NCBI GenBank assembly: GCA_021810175.1
Contig: JAJZJJ010000208.1
Span: forward strand, 1 to 6,019
Reading direction: 5' to 3'
Length of the DNA stretch: 6,019 bases
Origin: Acidobacteriota bacterium
Lineage (GTDB): Bacteria > Acidobacteriota > Terriglobia > Terriglobales > Acidobacteriaceae
Shown here: piece after piece, positions 1 to 6,006 of the stretch
Layout: each line of letters starts with the position of its first letter
How positions within the stretch are numbered: the first letter of the stretch is position 1
Notes under the pieces: generated by a model
What the model saw: only the letters and a program-made list of their open reading frames with translations
What the model was told of the DNA's origin: nothing
The model's database searches: none
Made by a program: the position numbers and the translations under genes

Positions 1-250
1 ATTTGGATTCGACGCTTTCAAGGCCGGCGATGTAGAGGAAGTTGGATTCGTAATAGTAGGTGAGGTAGCCTTCCATTTGCGCCGGGCTCATGCCGCCGTA
101 GGGTTGCGCGACGTAAATAACGGGCATGTTGAGATTGGGGAAGATATCCATCGGCATGCGCATGAGCGAAAGGATGGAGCACAGGGCGACGGCGATGACC
201 GCGATGAGAACCGTGATGGGCCGCCGCAAAGCAGCGTGAGTGAGCCACAT
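1..250 (-). CDS. RND-family efflux pump inner-membrane permease, N-terminal fragment
   Basis: The gene starts at the ATG at 250-248 and runs off the left edge, so only the first 83 residues are visible. The translation opens [18 protein letters not shown], with a first transmembrane helix at about residues 12-32. The periplasmic entry of the porter domain follows, with the family signature [20 protein letters not shown] and then [12 protein letters not shown]. This pattern is typical of RND permeases (AcrB/HAE1 or heavy-metal type), which use the proton gradient to expel drugs, metals or other compounds through a TolC channel. A GGGAGG ribosome binding site (266-261) lies 10 bases before the start, inside the end of the upstream TolC gene. 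The intergenic gap is 3 bases, so the two genes are co-transcribed. Family assignment is firm. Substrate cannot be told, because the charged transmembrane residues and substrate pocket lie outside the window. Confidence 0.9.
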   Translation of the reverse strand, partial: MWLTHAALRRPITVLIAVIAVALCSILSLMRMPMDIFPNLNMPVIYVAQPYGGMSPAQMEGYLTYYYESNFLYIAGLESVESK

Positions 251-253
251 GGA

Positions 254-1690
254 CTAGTGCCCTCCCTGGGGCATGGCGTTGGCGGTGTTGAGGAACGGCG
301 TGAGATTGCCATTGGCGGCAGCAAGGCCGGCGAGGGCGCGCCAGATGCGGAGACGGGCAAGGGAGTCGTCGGTTTCTGCCTGCGTAAGAAGGCTCTGCGC
401 TTCGGCGACGTCGACGATGGTTCCAAGCCCGGCGCGGAAGCGCGCGACGGCCTGCGTTTCACTCTGGCGGGCGGCGGCGAGTTCGGTGGGCGTATTTTCC
501 GCCACGCGGCGGGCACCCTCAAGCTGTGCGAGAGCCGCCTGCTGCTGGCCGGTAAGCACCTGCATGGTCTGTGCGTAGAGGGCTTCTTCACCACGGCGCT
601 TTGAGAGTTCCACCTTTTTGCGCTCGCGAATGGAGAAGATGCTGGTGAGGTCCATCTGCGCGGTGAGGCCGGCTTCCCAGTTGTAAGCGGTGAAGGTGAG
701 TCCTGCGCCGCCGGGTTCGACTTCGCCAGTTGGGGTTTCACCGCTGCCGCGCCCTGAGATCAGCGCGGAGGTGGTGAAGTGCGGGAAGTAGGAATGATTG
801 AGGACACGGATGCGTGCCTTTTCTTCTTCCACACGGGCCAGCTGCGTGACGGCGGCGGGGTGTGCGGCGAGCGGCAGGGCAGCTCCGGCCTGGGCTGGCG
901 GCAGGGCAAGAAATGGTCCGGGGACAATTTCGATGCTTTCTCCGGCCAGGCCAACCATTTGCGCCAAAGCGATGCGGGCGACCTGGCTGTTCTGTTGCGC
1001 TTCAATGAGGCGGGTGCGGGCGGCGGCGAGCTCGGCGTCGGCGCGGGAGGCGTCTGCGCCGGGGCGCAGGTGCGCATCCACCAGCGCATGCACGGAGCGG
1101 CTGAATACCTGGCGACGGTTGACGTCGGCCTGGGTTGCGGAGACACGCTGTTCCTGAGCGAGGAGGGCCAGCGACGCCTCGGCGACGGCGGAAGAGACGC
1201 CGAGACGGGTGAGTGCCACCTGTGCCTCGGTTCGGTTTTCCGTAGCAATGGCGGAGCGGACCTGCGAGCGCCGGTAGCCGAAGTCGAAGGGGTCCCATGA
1301 GAGGAGCAGGCCCGCGCCGGAGGTCCAGAAGGGACGGTTGGCGTGCGGGGTGACGCTGCCCTGCGTGCCGGTAAGGATGGTGGGGTTTTGCGGGAGCAGA
1401 ACGCCGAGCACGCTTTCGCGGCTGCCACGGTCCACTTGCCAGACGCCGTTGAGGCTGGGGATATAGCTGGTTTTGGCGAGGCCTACACCGGCGCGGGAAG
1501 CGTTGTATTGTTCGAGGGCGGCGCGTACGGCGGGATAATTGGCGAGTGCGTAATCGACCGCCTGCTGGACGGTCCAGTGCCTGACGGCGCCGTCTGCGGA
1601 CGGCGTCGGCTGCTGCTGCGCCAGGGATGGCACGGCCGCAAGGCAAAGGATGCCGGCGGCGAGACCAGAAAATATTCTGTTGAGCTTCAT
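254..1690 (-). CDS. TolC-family outer-membrane efflux protein
   Basis: This encodes the outer-membrane channel of a tripartite efflux system, 478 residues from the preferred ATG at 1690. A signal peptide spans about residues 1-24 (MKLNRIFSGLAAGILCLAAV, cleaved after PSLA). Two outer-membrane-efflux repeats follow, at roughly residues 40-250 and 275-460. Each is a long Ala/Gln/Arg-rich helical hairpin: the first has HLRPGADASRADAEL, the second ARFRAGLGTIVDVAEAQSLL, a very typical TolC repeat. Total length fits the family. An in-frame ATG at 1708 would add six residues (MWITQQ) ahead of the basic n-region. I prefer 1690 because it leaves a standard signal peptide and its ATG overlaps the TGA of a small upstream ORF (ATGA). 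Neither start has a well-spaced Shine-Dalgarno sequence; the GAGGA around 1730 is too far away. The RND permease follows after 3 bases. No adaptor gene is visible, so the partner adaptor is inferred. Confidence 0.93.
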   Translation of the reverse strand: MKLNRIFSGLAAGILCLAAVPSLAQQQPTPSADGAVRHWTVQQAVDYALANYPAVRAALEQYNASRAGVGLAKTSYIPSLNGVWQVDRGSRESVLGVLLPQNPTILTGTQGSVTPHANRPFWTSGAGLLLSWDPFDFGYRRSQVRSAIATENRTEAQVALTRLGVSSAVAEASLALLAQEQRVSATQADVNRRQVFSRSVHALVDAHLRPGADASRADAELAAARTRLIEAQQNSQVARIALAQMVGLAGESIEIVPGPFLALPPAQAGAALPLAAHPAAVTQLARVEEEKARIRVLNHSYFPHFTTSALISGRGSGETPTGEVEPGGAGLTFTAYNWEAGLTAQMDLTSIFSIRERKKVELSKRRGEEALYAQTMQVLTGQQQAALAQLEGARRVAENTPTELAAARQSETQAVARFRAGLGTIVDVAEAQSLLTQAETDDSLARLRIWRALAGLAAANGNLTPFLNTANAMPQGGH

Positions 1691-1869
1691 CTGCTGAGTG
1701 ATCCACATAGGGTGCGTATCTGAAGTTCCTCTGCGCTGCTATCCAGCCGAAGGAGCAATTCCTCTCCGGCCGGATGGGGGGAGATTTCCGAAAGCCGTTG
1801 GCGGGCTGCGCCGCGACGTCTGCCGCGGTGGTGATCCACTCCATCGGGATGAACTGCAAACATCTGCAT
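1687..1869 (-). CDS. Doubtful 60-residue ORF overlapping the TolC start (possible leader or coupling ORF)
   Basis: The ORF runs from the ATG at 1869 to a TGA at 1689-1687. That TGA overlaps the preferred TolC ATG (1690-1688) as ATGA, the usual arrangement for translational coupling. TolC itself lacks a good ribosome binding site, which suits re-initiation from an upstream ORF. The product begins MQMFAVHPDGVDHH, has an Arg-rich stretch (RGRRRGAARQR) and an acidic Leu-rich part (HPAGEELLLRLDSSAEEL). There is no signal peptide or membrane segment. I do not recognise it. Against it: only a weak AGG lies 10 bases before the start, it uses AGA, ATA and CTA codons, and it is short. The frame is open upstream without ATG/GTG/TTG as far as a TGA near 1952. 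It may be a leader ORF, a gene remnant or chance. Confidence 0.3.
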   Translation of the reverse strand: MQMFAVHPDGVDHHRGRRRGAARQRLSEISPHPAGEELLLRLDSSAEELQIRTLCGSLSR

Positions 1870-1913
1870 CAGCGAGATGCCTGCAGTTACGGTTCGGAAA
1901 ATCTTCGAAGTGC

Positions 1914-1935
1914 GCTCCCCGGCTACCAGGGGGGC
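1914..1935. repeat. Short GC hairpin in the TolC upstream region
   Basis: GCTCCCC (1914-1920) and GGGGGGC (1929-1935) can pair over 7 positions with one T/G wobble around an 8-base spacer. On the minus strand this lies 45-66 bases before the small ORF's ATG. No T-run follows in either direction. In GC-rich DNA such a stem can occur by chance, so I list it only as one element of the structured spacer. Confidence 0.3.
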
Positions 1936-1960
1936 AGCAAGCCAGTTGAGTCAAGGGTCC

Positions 1961-1996
1961 TGGCATGCATCCCGTTGTAATCCGGGAGCTATGCCA
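1961..1996. repeat. 36-base imperfect dyad (potential stem-loop)
   Basis: The outer arms TGGCAT (1961-1966) and ATGCCA (1991-1996) are perfectly complementary, as are the inner arms CCCG (1971-1974) and CGGG (1983-1986). They enclose an 8-base loop, and a small internal mismatch loop separates the two stems. The dyad lies 63 bases past the stop of the small exported gene and about 270 bases before the TolC start. On the minus strand no T-run follows, so it is not a standard intrinsic terminator for the exported gene. It could stabilise a 3' end, form part of the TolC leader, or be a protein-binding dyad. Confidence 0.5.
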
Positions 1997-2058
1997 AGCC
2001 TTTTGACCAGCGAGCTGATGCAAGGCCGGAAGCAGTGGAGCGTGAATGAGCGAGGAGA

Positions 2059-2475
2059 TTAGAAGGTAGGAGGAGCGCGTCCCGAGGGCTGGAATACGCG
2101 GTAGGATTCGCGTGCTTCGCGCGAGGGATAGAGGCGTGCAAAGGTGACAGTGGGTTGCCCCGAATGCACAGCCGCCGCTTCGATGCCGGGCCGCCGGTGC
2201 TGACTCTGTGGGATTTCCCGGTCGTCAGTATCGAAGGTTCTCAGGCGGTGCTGGATGGCGGTTGCGTCGATGAGCGCCGCCTGAACGCGAAGTGCGCAAT
2301 CCGTGTCCGCCGGGCCGGCGTAAGCCGAAGGTATCTCAGGCGGCGAGGCGAAAACCTGCGCCGGGGTCTGATCGGCTGGAACCTGGGAGATCTCCTGAGC
2401 CGCAAGCCAATGGGGCGCACCCAGCAGCAGAACTGCCAGGCATAGCCACCACAGATTTTGGCGCAGCGTACGCAA
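2059..2475 (-). CDS. Small exported protein of unknown function
   Basis: The predicted product is 138 residues and I do not recognise its family. The start is a TTG (2475-2473) with a good AGGAG ribosome binding site (2488-2484) spaced 8 bases away. The first 26 residues look like a signal peptide: basic MRTLRQ, hydrophobic core LWWLCLAVLLLGA, cleavage near WLAA/QE. The rest is soluble-looking and rich in Pro, Ala, Arg and Gln, with no membrane helix and a single Cys (in TDCALRVQ). A positively charged central part includes RLRTFDTDDREIP and SQHRRPG. The stop (TAA) lies 350 bases before the TolC-RND operon on the same strand. It is preceded by its own AT-rich control region with an inverted repeat, so it may be regulated separately. 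The ribosome binding site plus signal peptide argue that it is real. A frameshifted larger gene cannot be excluded. Confidence 0.55.
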   Translation of the reverse strand: MRTLRQNLWWLCLAVLLLGAPHWLAAQEISQVPADQTPAQVFASPPEIPSAYAGPADTDCALRVQAALIDATAIQHRLRTFDTDDREIPQSQHRRPGIEAAAVHSGQPTVTFARLYPSREARESYRVFQPSGRAPPTF

Positions 2476-2483
2476 AATAACGG

Positions 2484-2488
2484 CTCCT
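2484..2488 (-). promoter_or_regulatory. Ribosome binding site fixing a TTG start
   Basis: AGGAG on the minus strand, 8 bases before the TTG codon of the small exported gene. It decides that start: no ATG at the head of this frame has comparable spacing, and the TTG gives a well-formed signal peptide. Confidence 0.6.
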
Positions 2489-2490
2489 GA

Positions 2491-2510
2491 GTAAATTGAC
2501 TTTAATTTAC
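2491..2510. promoter_or_regulatory. Perfect inverted repeat, candidate operator
   Basis: GTAAATT (2491-2497) and AATTTAC (2504-2510) are exact reverse complements separated by six bases (gacttt). The size and symmetry fit the site of a dimeric repressor such as a TetR, MarR or GntR-type protein. It stands immediately upstream of the AGGAG and TTG start of the small exported gene, where a bound protein would block transcription or the start of translation. The AT-rich 20-mer contrasts with the GC-rich surroundings. No regulator gene is in the window, so its binding partner is unknown. Confidence 0.5.
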
Positions 2511-2581
2511 CGCAGTTTGATTCAGGTTACGGGAAATTATTTGCGTGTAACTCCCTGCGGGGTTCGAGAATCCGGCCAACC

Positions 2582-2607
2582 GGGGCAAAACCTGCCCCAA
2601 AGTGGGG
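2582..2607. repeat. Two hairpins sharing one arm
   Basis: GGGGCA (2582-2587) pairs perfectly with TGCCCC (2593-2598) over a 5-base loop. The CCCC of that second arm (2595-2598) can instead pair with GGGG (2604-2607) over another 5-base loop. The two structures exclude each other. They lie between the GH78 stop (2671) and the small exported gene (2475). No T-run follows on the minus strand, so this is not a standard intrinsic terminator for GH78, though it may slow or end transcription in another way. Confidence 0.4.
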
Positions 2608-2670
2608 TAATCCATAAGATGCGGAATTAGAGGTGGCGGCTGAAGTTATTTGTGGTCATAAAAAGGGTGG

Positions 2671-5457
2671 TTACGGGTGGGAAAGAAAGCGGTAGGCGCC
2701 GGATTGGACGCGGAAGACCTGGTCGGCGCCACTGGCGCGGAGCCAGTTGACGCCGGGCGACTTCGGGGCCGGGCGACCGGATTCGGTGATGGCAGAGGGG
2801 CTGGAGCCGGGAACGTAGACGAGCGCGGTTTGCCCGACGGGGACAGTGACGGCGATCCTGGTGCTGGTGGCCGAGTGATGCCAGTCGATGGCGATGCGTC
2901 CGAGGGCGGAATCGTAGGAGGCTCTGGCCGAGGCGATGCCGCTGGCGAACTCCGGCCGGAAGACGATCTGCCTGCCCCTGGGGCGGGCAAGGTTGAATTG
3001 AAGGCCGGCGAGGCCGCGATAGAACCACTCCTCGGCATGGCCGAGCATGAAATGATTCTGCGAGTTGGCGCGATTTGCATTCCAGGCCTCGGTGAGCGTG
3101 GTGGCACCCATCTTCAACTGATAGGCGTAGCTCGGCGGGGTGGTCTGGGAGAGCATGGCGCAGATGACATCGCCGCGGCCGTCCTCGCGCAAGGCTTCGA
3201 GTACATAGTGGAAGCCGACGTCGCCGGCGGTGAGGTGGTTGTCGTGTGCGCGGATATTGGCGACGAGGTTCTTGAGCACCGCCTTGCGGCGGTTGCGGGG
3301 GACGAGACCGACGGCGAGTGACATGCCGTTCGCGGTTTGACTGCCGCGATCGTACTCGTTGGTGGCGGGGTGGAAGATCTCACGGTTGTAGCTGGCCTTG
3401 ACCCTGGCGGCCAGCGACTTGTAGCGGGCGGCGTCTTGCGGCTTGCCGAGCAGCGTGGCGATTCTCTGCATTACGGTGAGGTCACGGTAATACGTAGCCG
3501 TGGCGGTTACCTTCATGCCAGTGAGCTGTGCGTATCCCGGCGGCCTGGGCCCCATGTCATACCAGTCGCCGAGGCCTTCACTGAGAATATGGTCTTTGGC
3601 TTCGCGGCCCAGATAGTCGAGGTACGCCTGCATGGTGGCGTAGTGCGCGGAGAGGATGCCGATGTTGCCGGTGAAGCGGTAGTCGGTCCAGGGGCTGAGA
3701 ATGGCGGCGCTTCCCCACTCGGGCGAGTCAAGAAAGCCGCCGGTGAACTTTACGTACTCAGGCGCGATCTCCGGGACGAGGCCGTCAGCGCGTTGCGCCT
3801 CGGAGATGTCGCTGGCCATTTTTTCGTAGAGGGTGTTCAGGTTGTAGTTGTAGAAGAGCGCGACGCCCATGAGGTGGGTCTGCTCGAGCCATCCCAGTTT
3901 TTCGCGATGCGGGCAATCGGTGAGGATGCTCTGCGTGTTGCTCCGGATGGCCATATCGATGAGGCGATGGATGCGGTCGAAGAGAATGTCAGACGTATAG
4001 AAGCTGCCCACCGGCTGCGCAGAGGAATGCACGAATTCGCCGCTCAGCGCCAGCACGCGGGGGTGAATCTTTGATCCGGGGGCGGGGATGGTTTCCACCT
4101 GGACGTAGCGGAATCCGGTATAGGAAAAGCGCGGATGCCAGCGCTCGATGCCGCGACCGTTGAGCACGTAGGTGAACCAGATGGGCCCGCCGCCCATGCT
4201 GCGCTGTGTGACAGTCCCGTTCTTGTGCAGGAGCTCGCCGGGAATGAGCTTGACGCGGCTTCCGGCCTGTCCGGCGACGGTAATGTCTGGCCATCCTGAA
4301 AAATTCTGGCCGAGATCGTAGACGGTGAGGCCGGGCCTGGGGTGCGTGATGCGTACCGGATGGTAAATGTGCATGATGCGAATCGGGGGAATACGCTGCG
4401 CCTGCAGTGCGCCGCCCGGTCCCTGGGTGACGATGGCGTGCGCCCAGGCGCTGTCATTGAGGGCGAGCTTGTCCCAGTTGGGATGGATGCGCGCGTCGAA
4501 GTCTTCGCCGCCGTAGGTCTGAGAAAAGATGACCGGGCTCTTCGCAGCCTTCCAGTGAGGGCCGGTTGCGATGGTCTGAGTGCGGCCATCCGTAAATGTA
4601 ACCATCAACTGTGCAATTAGCTTGGGAGGGCCGAAGGTTCCCTGAAATTTCTGATAGCGGCCGGGTGTTTTTGGCACGTTATACATGCCGTTGCCCAGCA
4701 GAACGGCGATGACATTCTTGCCCTGGCGGAGTTCGCGGGTGACGTTAAAGGTGTTGTAGAGAACAGTTTTGCGGTAGTTCGTCCAGCCGGGATTGAGCAC
4801 GCTTTGCGTGACCGGCATGCCATTGAGATGTGCGTCGTACTGACCCAGCCCGGAGATAAAGAGCAAGGCTTGTTGGATGTGTCCGTGAAGGCGGAAGTCG
4901 TCGCGGAAGAGCGGGAGCGCGGCCGCGGATTTTATGGGGTTGCCCCACATGACTTCATGGCCGGCCGTGATCCATTGCGCTTTCCAGTCGCTGGACTTCA
5001 GCAGTCCCATGGTGAAACTCTGCGGCGCGCTCCATGCGGATGGGTGGCCGTTCTGGTCCCAGAGTCGCAGCTTCCACCAGTAAGTGGTATGCGCGTGCAG
5101 CGGTTGTCCACCGTAGGCATGATGCAGGCCGGAAGAGCCAGTTATCCGGCCCGTGTTCCACATGTTGCCATCGTTGCGGGCGAGATCTGCCGGCGACGAG
5201 GCGACGAGCAGTTGCCAGGCAGTCTGACGAAGGCCGCGTGCTCGGGCTTGGGTTGCGACGGGGATCCAACTGAATGCGGGAGCAGCGGTCTGCACGCCGA
5301 GGGGATTTGTGCGCGCGTCACAGCGCAGTGCGGAGGGGCGAATGGTTGCTGTGTACTGGGCGGCGCAGGCGATGCCTGGCGAGCAGAGAAGGGCGAGCGC
5401 GAGGGCGACGCCGGCAAGGCGCGCGAAGCGGTGGGCATGCGGAGCGGCATTTTGCAT
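2671..5457 (-). CDS. Secreted alpha-L-rhamnosidase, GH78 family
   Basis: A 928-residue inverting glycosidase expected to release terminal alpha-L-rhamnose from plant glycosides, pectin side chains or bacterial polysaccharides, acting outside the cytoplasm. Start chosen at the ATG 5457-5455: it gives a clean signal peptide (core LAGVALALALLC, cleavage after IACA near residue 32) and AGG lies 9 bases upstream. A TTG at 5544 would add 29 unlikely residues. Order of parts (residues from this ATG): Fn3-like N-domain about 37-150 (YWWKLRLWDQNG), Bac_rhamnosid_N beta domain about 184-355 (GLGQYDAHLNG), second beta domain about 370-478 (YDLGQNFSGW), (alpha/alpha)6 catalytic barrel about 481-820, C-terminal beta domain about 823-905. 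DCPHREKLGWLEQ (514-526) carries the likely general acid E519. GATTLTEAWN carries the likely catalytic base E790. Length is normal and the frame intact. It is divergent from a GH29 fucosidase, 99 bases away. Confidence 0.95.
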   Translation of the reverse strand: MQNAAPHAHRFARLAGVALALALLCSPGIACAAQYTATIRPSALRCDARTNPLGVQTAAPAFSWIPVATQARARGLRQTAWQLLVASSPADLARNDGNMWNTGRITGSSGLHHAYGGQPLHAHTTYWWKLRLWDQNGHPSAWSAPQSFTMGLLKSSDWKAQWITAGHEVMWGNPIKSAAALPLFRDDFRLHGHIQQALLFISGLGQYDAHLNGMPVTQSVLNPGWTNYRKTVLYNTFNVTRELRQGKNVIAVLLGNGMYNVPKTPGRYQKFQGTFGPPKLIAQLMVTFTDGRTQTIATGPHWKAAKSPVIFSQTYGGEDFDARIHPNWDKLALNDSAWAHAIVTQGPGGALQAQRIPPIRIMHIYHPVRITHPRPGLTVYDLGQNFSGWPDITVAGQAGSRVKLIPGELLHKNGTVTQRSMGGGPIWFTYVLNGRGIERWHPRFSYTGFRYVQVETIPAPGSKIHPRVLALSGEFVHSSAQPVGSFYTSDILFDRIHRLIDMAIRSNTQSILTDCPHREKLGWLEQTHLMGVALFYNYNLNTLYEKMASDISEAQRADGLVPEIAPEYVKFTGGFLDSPEWGSAAILSPWTDYRFTGNIGILSAHYATMQAYLDYLGREAKDHILSEGLGDWYDMGPRPPGYAQLTGMKVTATATYYRDLTVMQRIATLLGKPQDAARYKSLAARVKASYNREIFHPATNEYDRGSQTANGMSLAVGLVPRNRRKAVLKNLVANIRAHDNHLTAGDVGFHYVLEALREDGRGDVICAMLSQTTPPSYAYQLKMGATTLTEAWNANRANSQNHFMLGHAEEWFYRGLAGLQFNLARPRGRQIVFRPEFASGIASARASYDSALGRIAIDWHHSATSTRIAVTVPVGQTALVYVPGSSPSAITESGRPAPKSPGVNWLRASGADQVFRVQSGAYRFLSHP

Positions 5458-5485
5458 GGTATGAGACCTGCGCAAAGCAGAGGCG

Positions 5486-5514
5486 CTGGCCTGCTTCGAC
5501 TGGCCGCAGGCTAG
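5486..5514. repeat. Short dyad in the divergent intergenic gap
   Basis: GCCTGC (5489-5494) and GCAGGC (5506-5511) are perfect complements across an 11-base spacer, with two further outer pairs beyond one imperfect position. It lies 30-60 bases upstream of the GH78 ATG and may be in its 5' leader or overlap its -10 region. No function can be assigned, and chance is possible in this GC-rich stretch. Confidence 0.3.
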
Positions 5515-5517
5515 AGT

Positions 5518-5545
5518 GTTGACAGGGTACATGTCAATAGACAAT
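5518..5545. promoter_or_regulatory. Divergent promoter/operator between GH78 and GH29
   Basis: TTGACA (5519-5524) and TGTCAA (5532-5537) form a perfect inverted repeat around a 7-base spacer. A third related half-site, AGACAAT (5539-5545), adjoins the second in the same orientation, giving a 7-base period. Each TTGACA also equals the ideal -35 hexamer, one facing each gene. Matching -10 boxes are weak: GACAAT (5540-5545) at 15-base spacing for GH29, and TCTAGC at 16-base spacing for GH78. A dimeric regulator bound here would cover both -35 regions and control the two genes together. The symmetry is seen directly; the regulatory role is inferred. Confidence 0.5.
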
Positions 5546-5556
5546 TGTTTTCTCTC

Positions 5557-6006
5557 ATGGAGTTACTTTGTTCTCCGCATCAAGATTTCCGTTCCGTGTG
5601 GCCGCAGACGAAGCGGCTCGCGGCGATTGCTGCCACATTTGCAATTGCCGCGATTCCGGCCAGCGCGGCGCCATCGAAGCATTACGAAGAGGTGCTCCAG
5701 AAGAGGCTCAACGAAGTGAACGCGGTGATTGCGCGAGGGCCGTACCAGGCTAACTGGAATTCGCTCGAGCGGTGGAGGACGCCGGAATGGTTTCGCAACG
5801 CGAAGTTCGGGATCTTCATTCACTGGGGCGTGTACTCGGTTCCGGCGTTTCAGAACGAGTGGTATTCGCGGAACATGTACATCCGGGGCAGTCTTGCGTA
5901 CAAGCACCAGATTGCGACTTATGGGCCCGAATCGAAGTTCGGATACAAGAATTTCATTCCGATGTTCACGGGTAGCCACTTCGATGCGGAGGGATGGAGG
6001 TCGTGA
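5557..6006 (+). CDS. Secreted alpha-L-fucosidase, GH29 family, N-terminal part with a frame break
   Basis: Retaining GH29 enzymes remove alpha-L-fucose from glycans. Only 149 residues are read from the ATG at 5557 before a TGA at 6004-6006. A signal peptide is evident (TKRLAAIAATFAIAAIPASA, cleavage before APSK near residue 37). The start of the catalytic barrel follows: EWFRNAKFGIFIHWGVYSVP (about 77-96), whose HWG histidine contacts fucose in known family members, then NEWYSRNMY and FIPMFTGSHFDAEGW. The catalytic aspartate would lie further on, beyond the window. Family members continue after FDAEGW with a helix; here that frame stops after two more residues, while another frame reads MEVVKG, so a frameshift near 5995-6003 is likely. 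No Shine-Dalgarno precedes the ATG. A TTG at 5545 and a GTG at 5596 are in frame; the GTG would give a more usual-length signal peptide. Confidence 0.88.
   Translation: MELLCSPHQDFRSVWPQTKRLAAIAATFAIAAIPASAAPSKHYEEVLQKRLNEVNAVIARGPYQANWNSLERWRTPEWFRNAKFGIFIHWGVYSVPAFQNEWYSRNMYIRGSLAYKHQIATYGPESKFGYKNFIPMFTGSHFDAEGWRS

Larger units (their letters stand above)
1709..2058 (-). other. Structured 350-base spacer upstream of the TolC-RND operon
   Basis: No convincing full-length gene lies here in any frame. ORFs on both strands overlap each other and lack family features or ribosome binding sites. The stretch holds the doubtful small ORF (1869-1687), a long imperfect dyad (1961-1996) and a shorter hairpin (1914-1935). 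On the minus strand a TTGACT hexamer (1954-1949) could be a -35 box, but no matching -10 box was seen at normal spacing. The region is most likely the promoter and 5' leader of the efflux operon, and perhaps the 3' end of the small exported gene's transcript. Confidence 0.45.

Noticed and set aside
88..1428. Minus-strand ORFs of 217 and 222 residues (88-741, 760-1428) inside TolC and RND
   Set aside because: They are another frame of TolC/RND, rich in Ser, Pro and Arg with no domain, while the overlapping TolC frame is unmistakable.
1002..1859. Minus-strand 285-codon ORF spanning the TolC start
   Set aside because: Most of it is an Arg/Pro-rich shadow of TolC, and its upstream part has no ribosome binding site or known motif.
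1687..1869. Anti-sigma zinc-finger remnant suggested by HPAGEELLLRLD
   Set aside because: The resemblance is to a few residues only; the Cys/His zinc-binding pattern is missing, so no name is justified.
1961..2004. Intrinsic terminator from the 36-base dyad followed by TTTT on the plus strand
   Set aside because: No plus-strand gene ends there, the T-run is only four long and is separated from the stem, and on the minus strand there is no T-run at all.
1739..2023. Minus-strand 94-codon ORF and overlapping plus-strand ORFs in the 1709-2058 spacer
   Set aside because: No ribosome binding site, no recognisable features, and composition rich in Arg, Ser, Pro and Cys typical of non-coding frames.
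2677..5514. Long plus-strand ORFs opposite GH78 (for example 3337-4074, 2677-3321, 4804-5514)
   Set aside because: They lie antisense to an intact, clearly recognised GH78 gene, have no family motifs, and are what high GC at third positions produces.
5458..5544. Extended GH78 start at a TTG (5544)
   Set aside because: It would add 29 residues in front of a proper signal peptide and runs through the likely promoter repeats.
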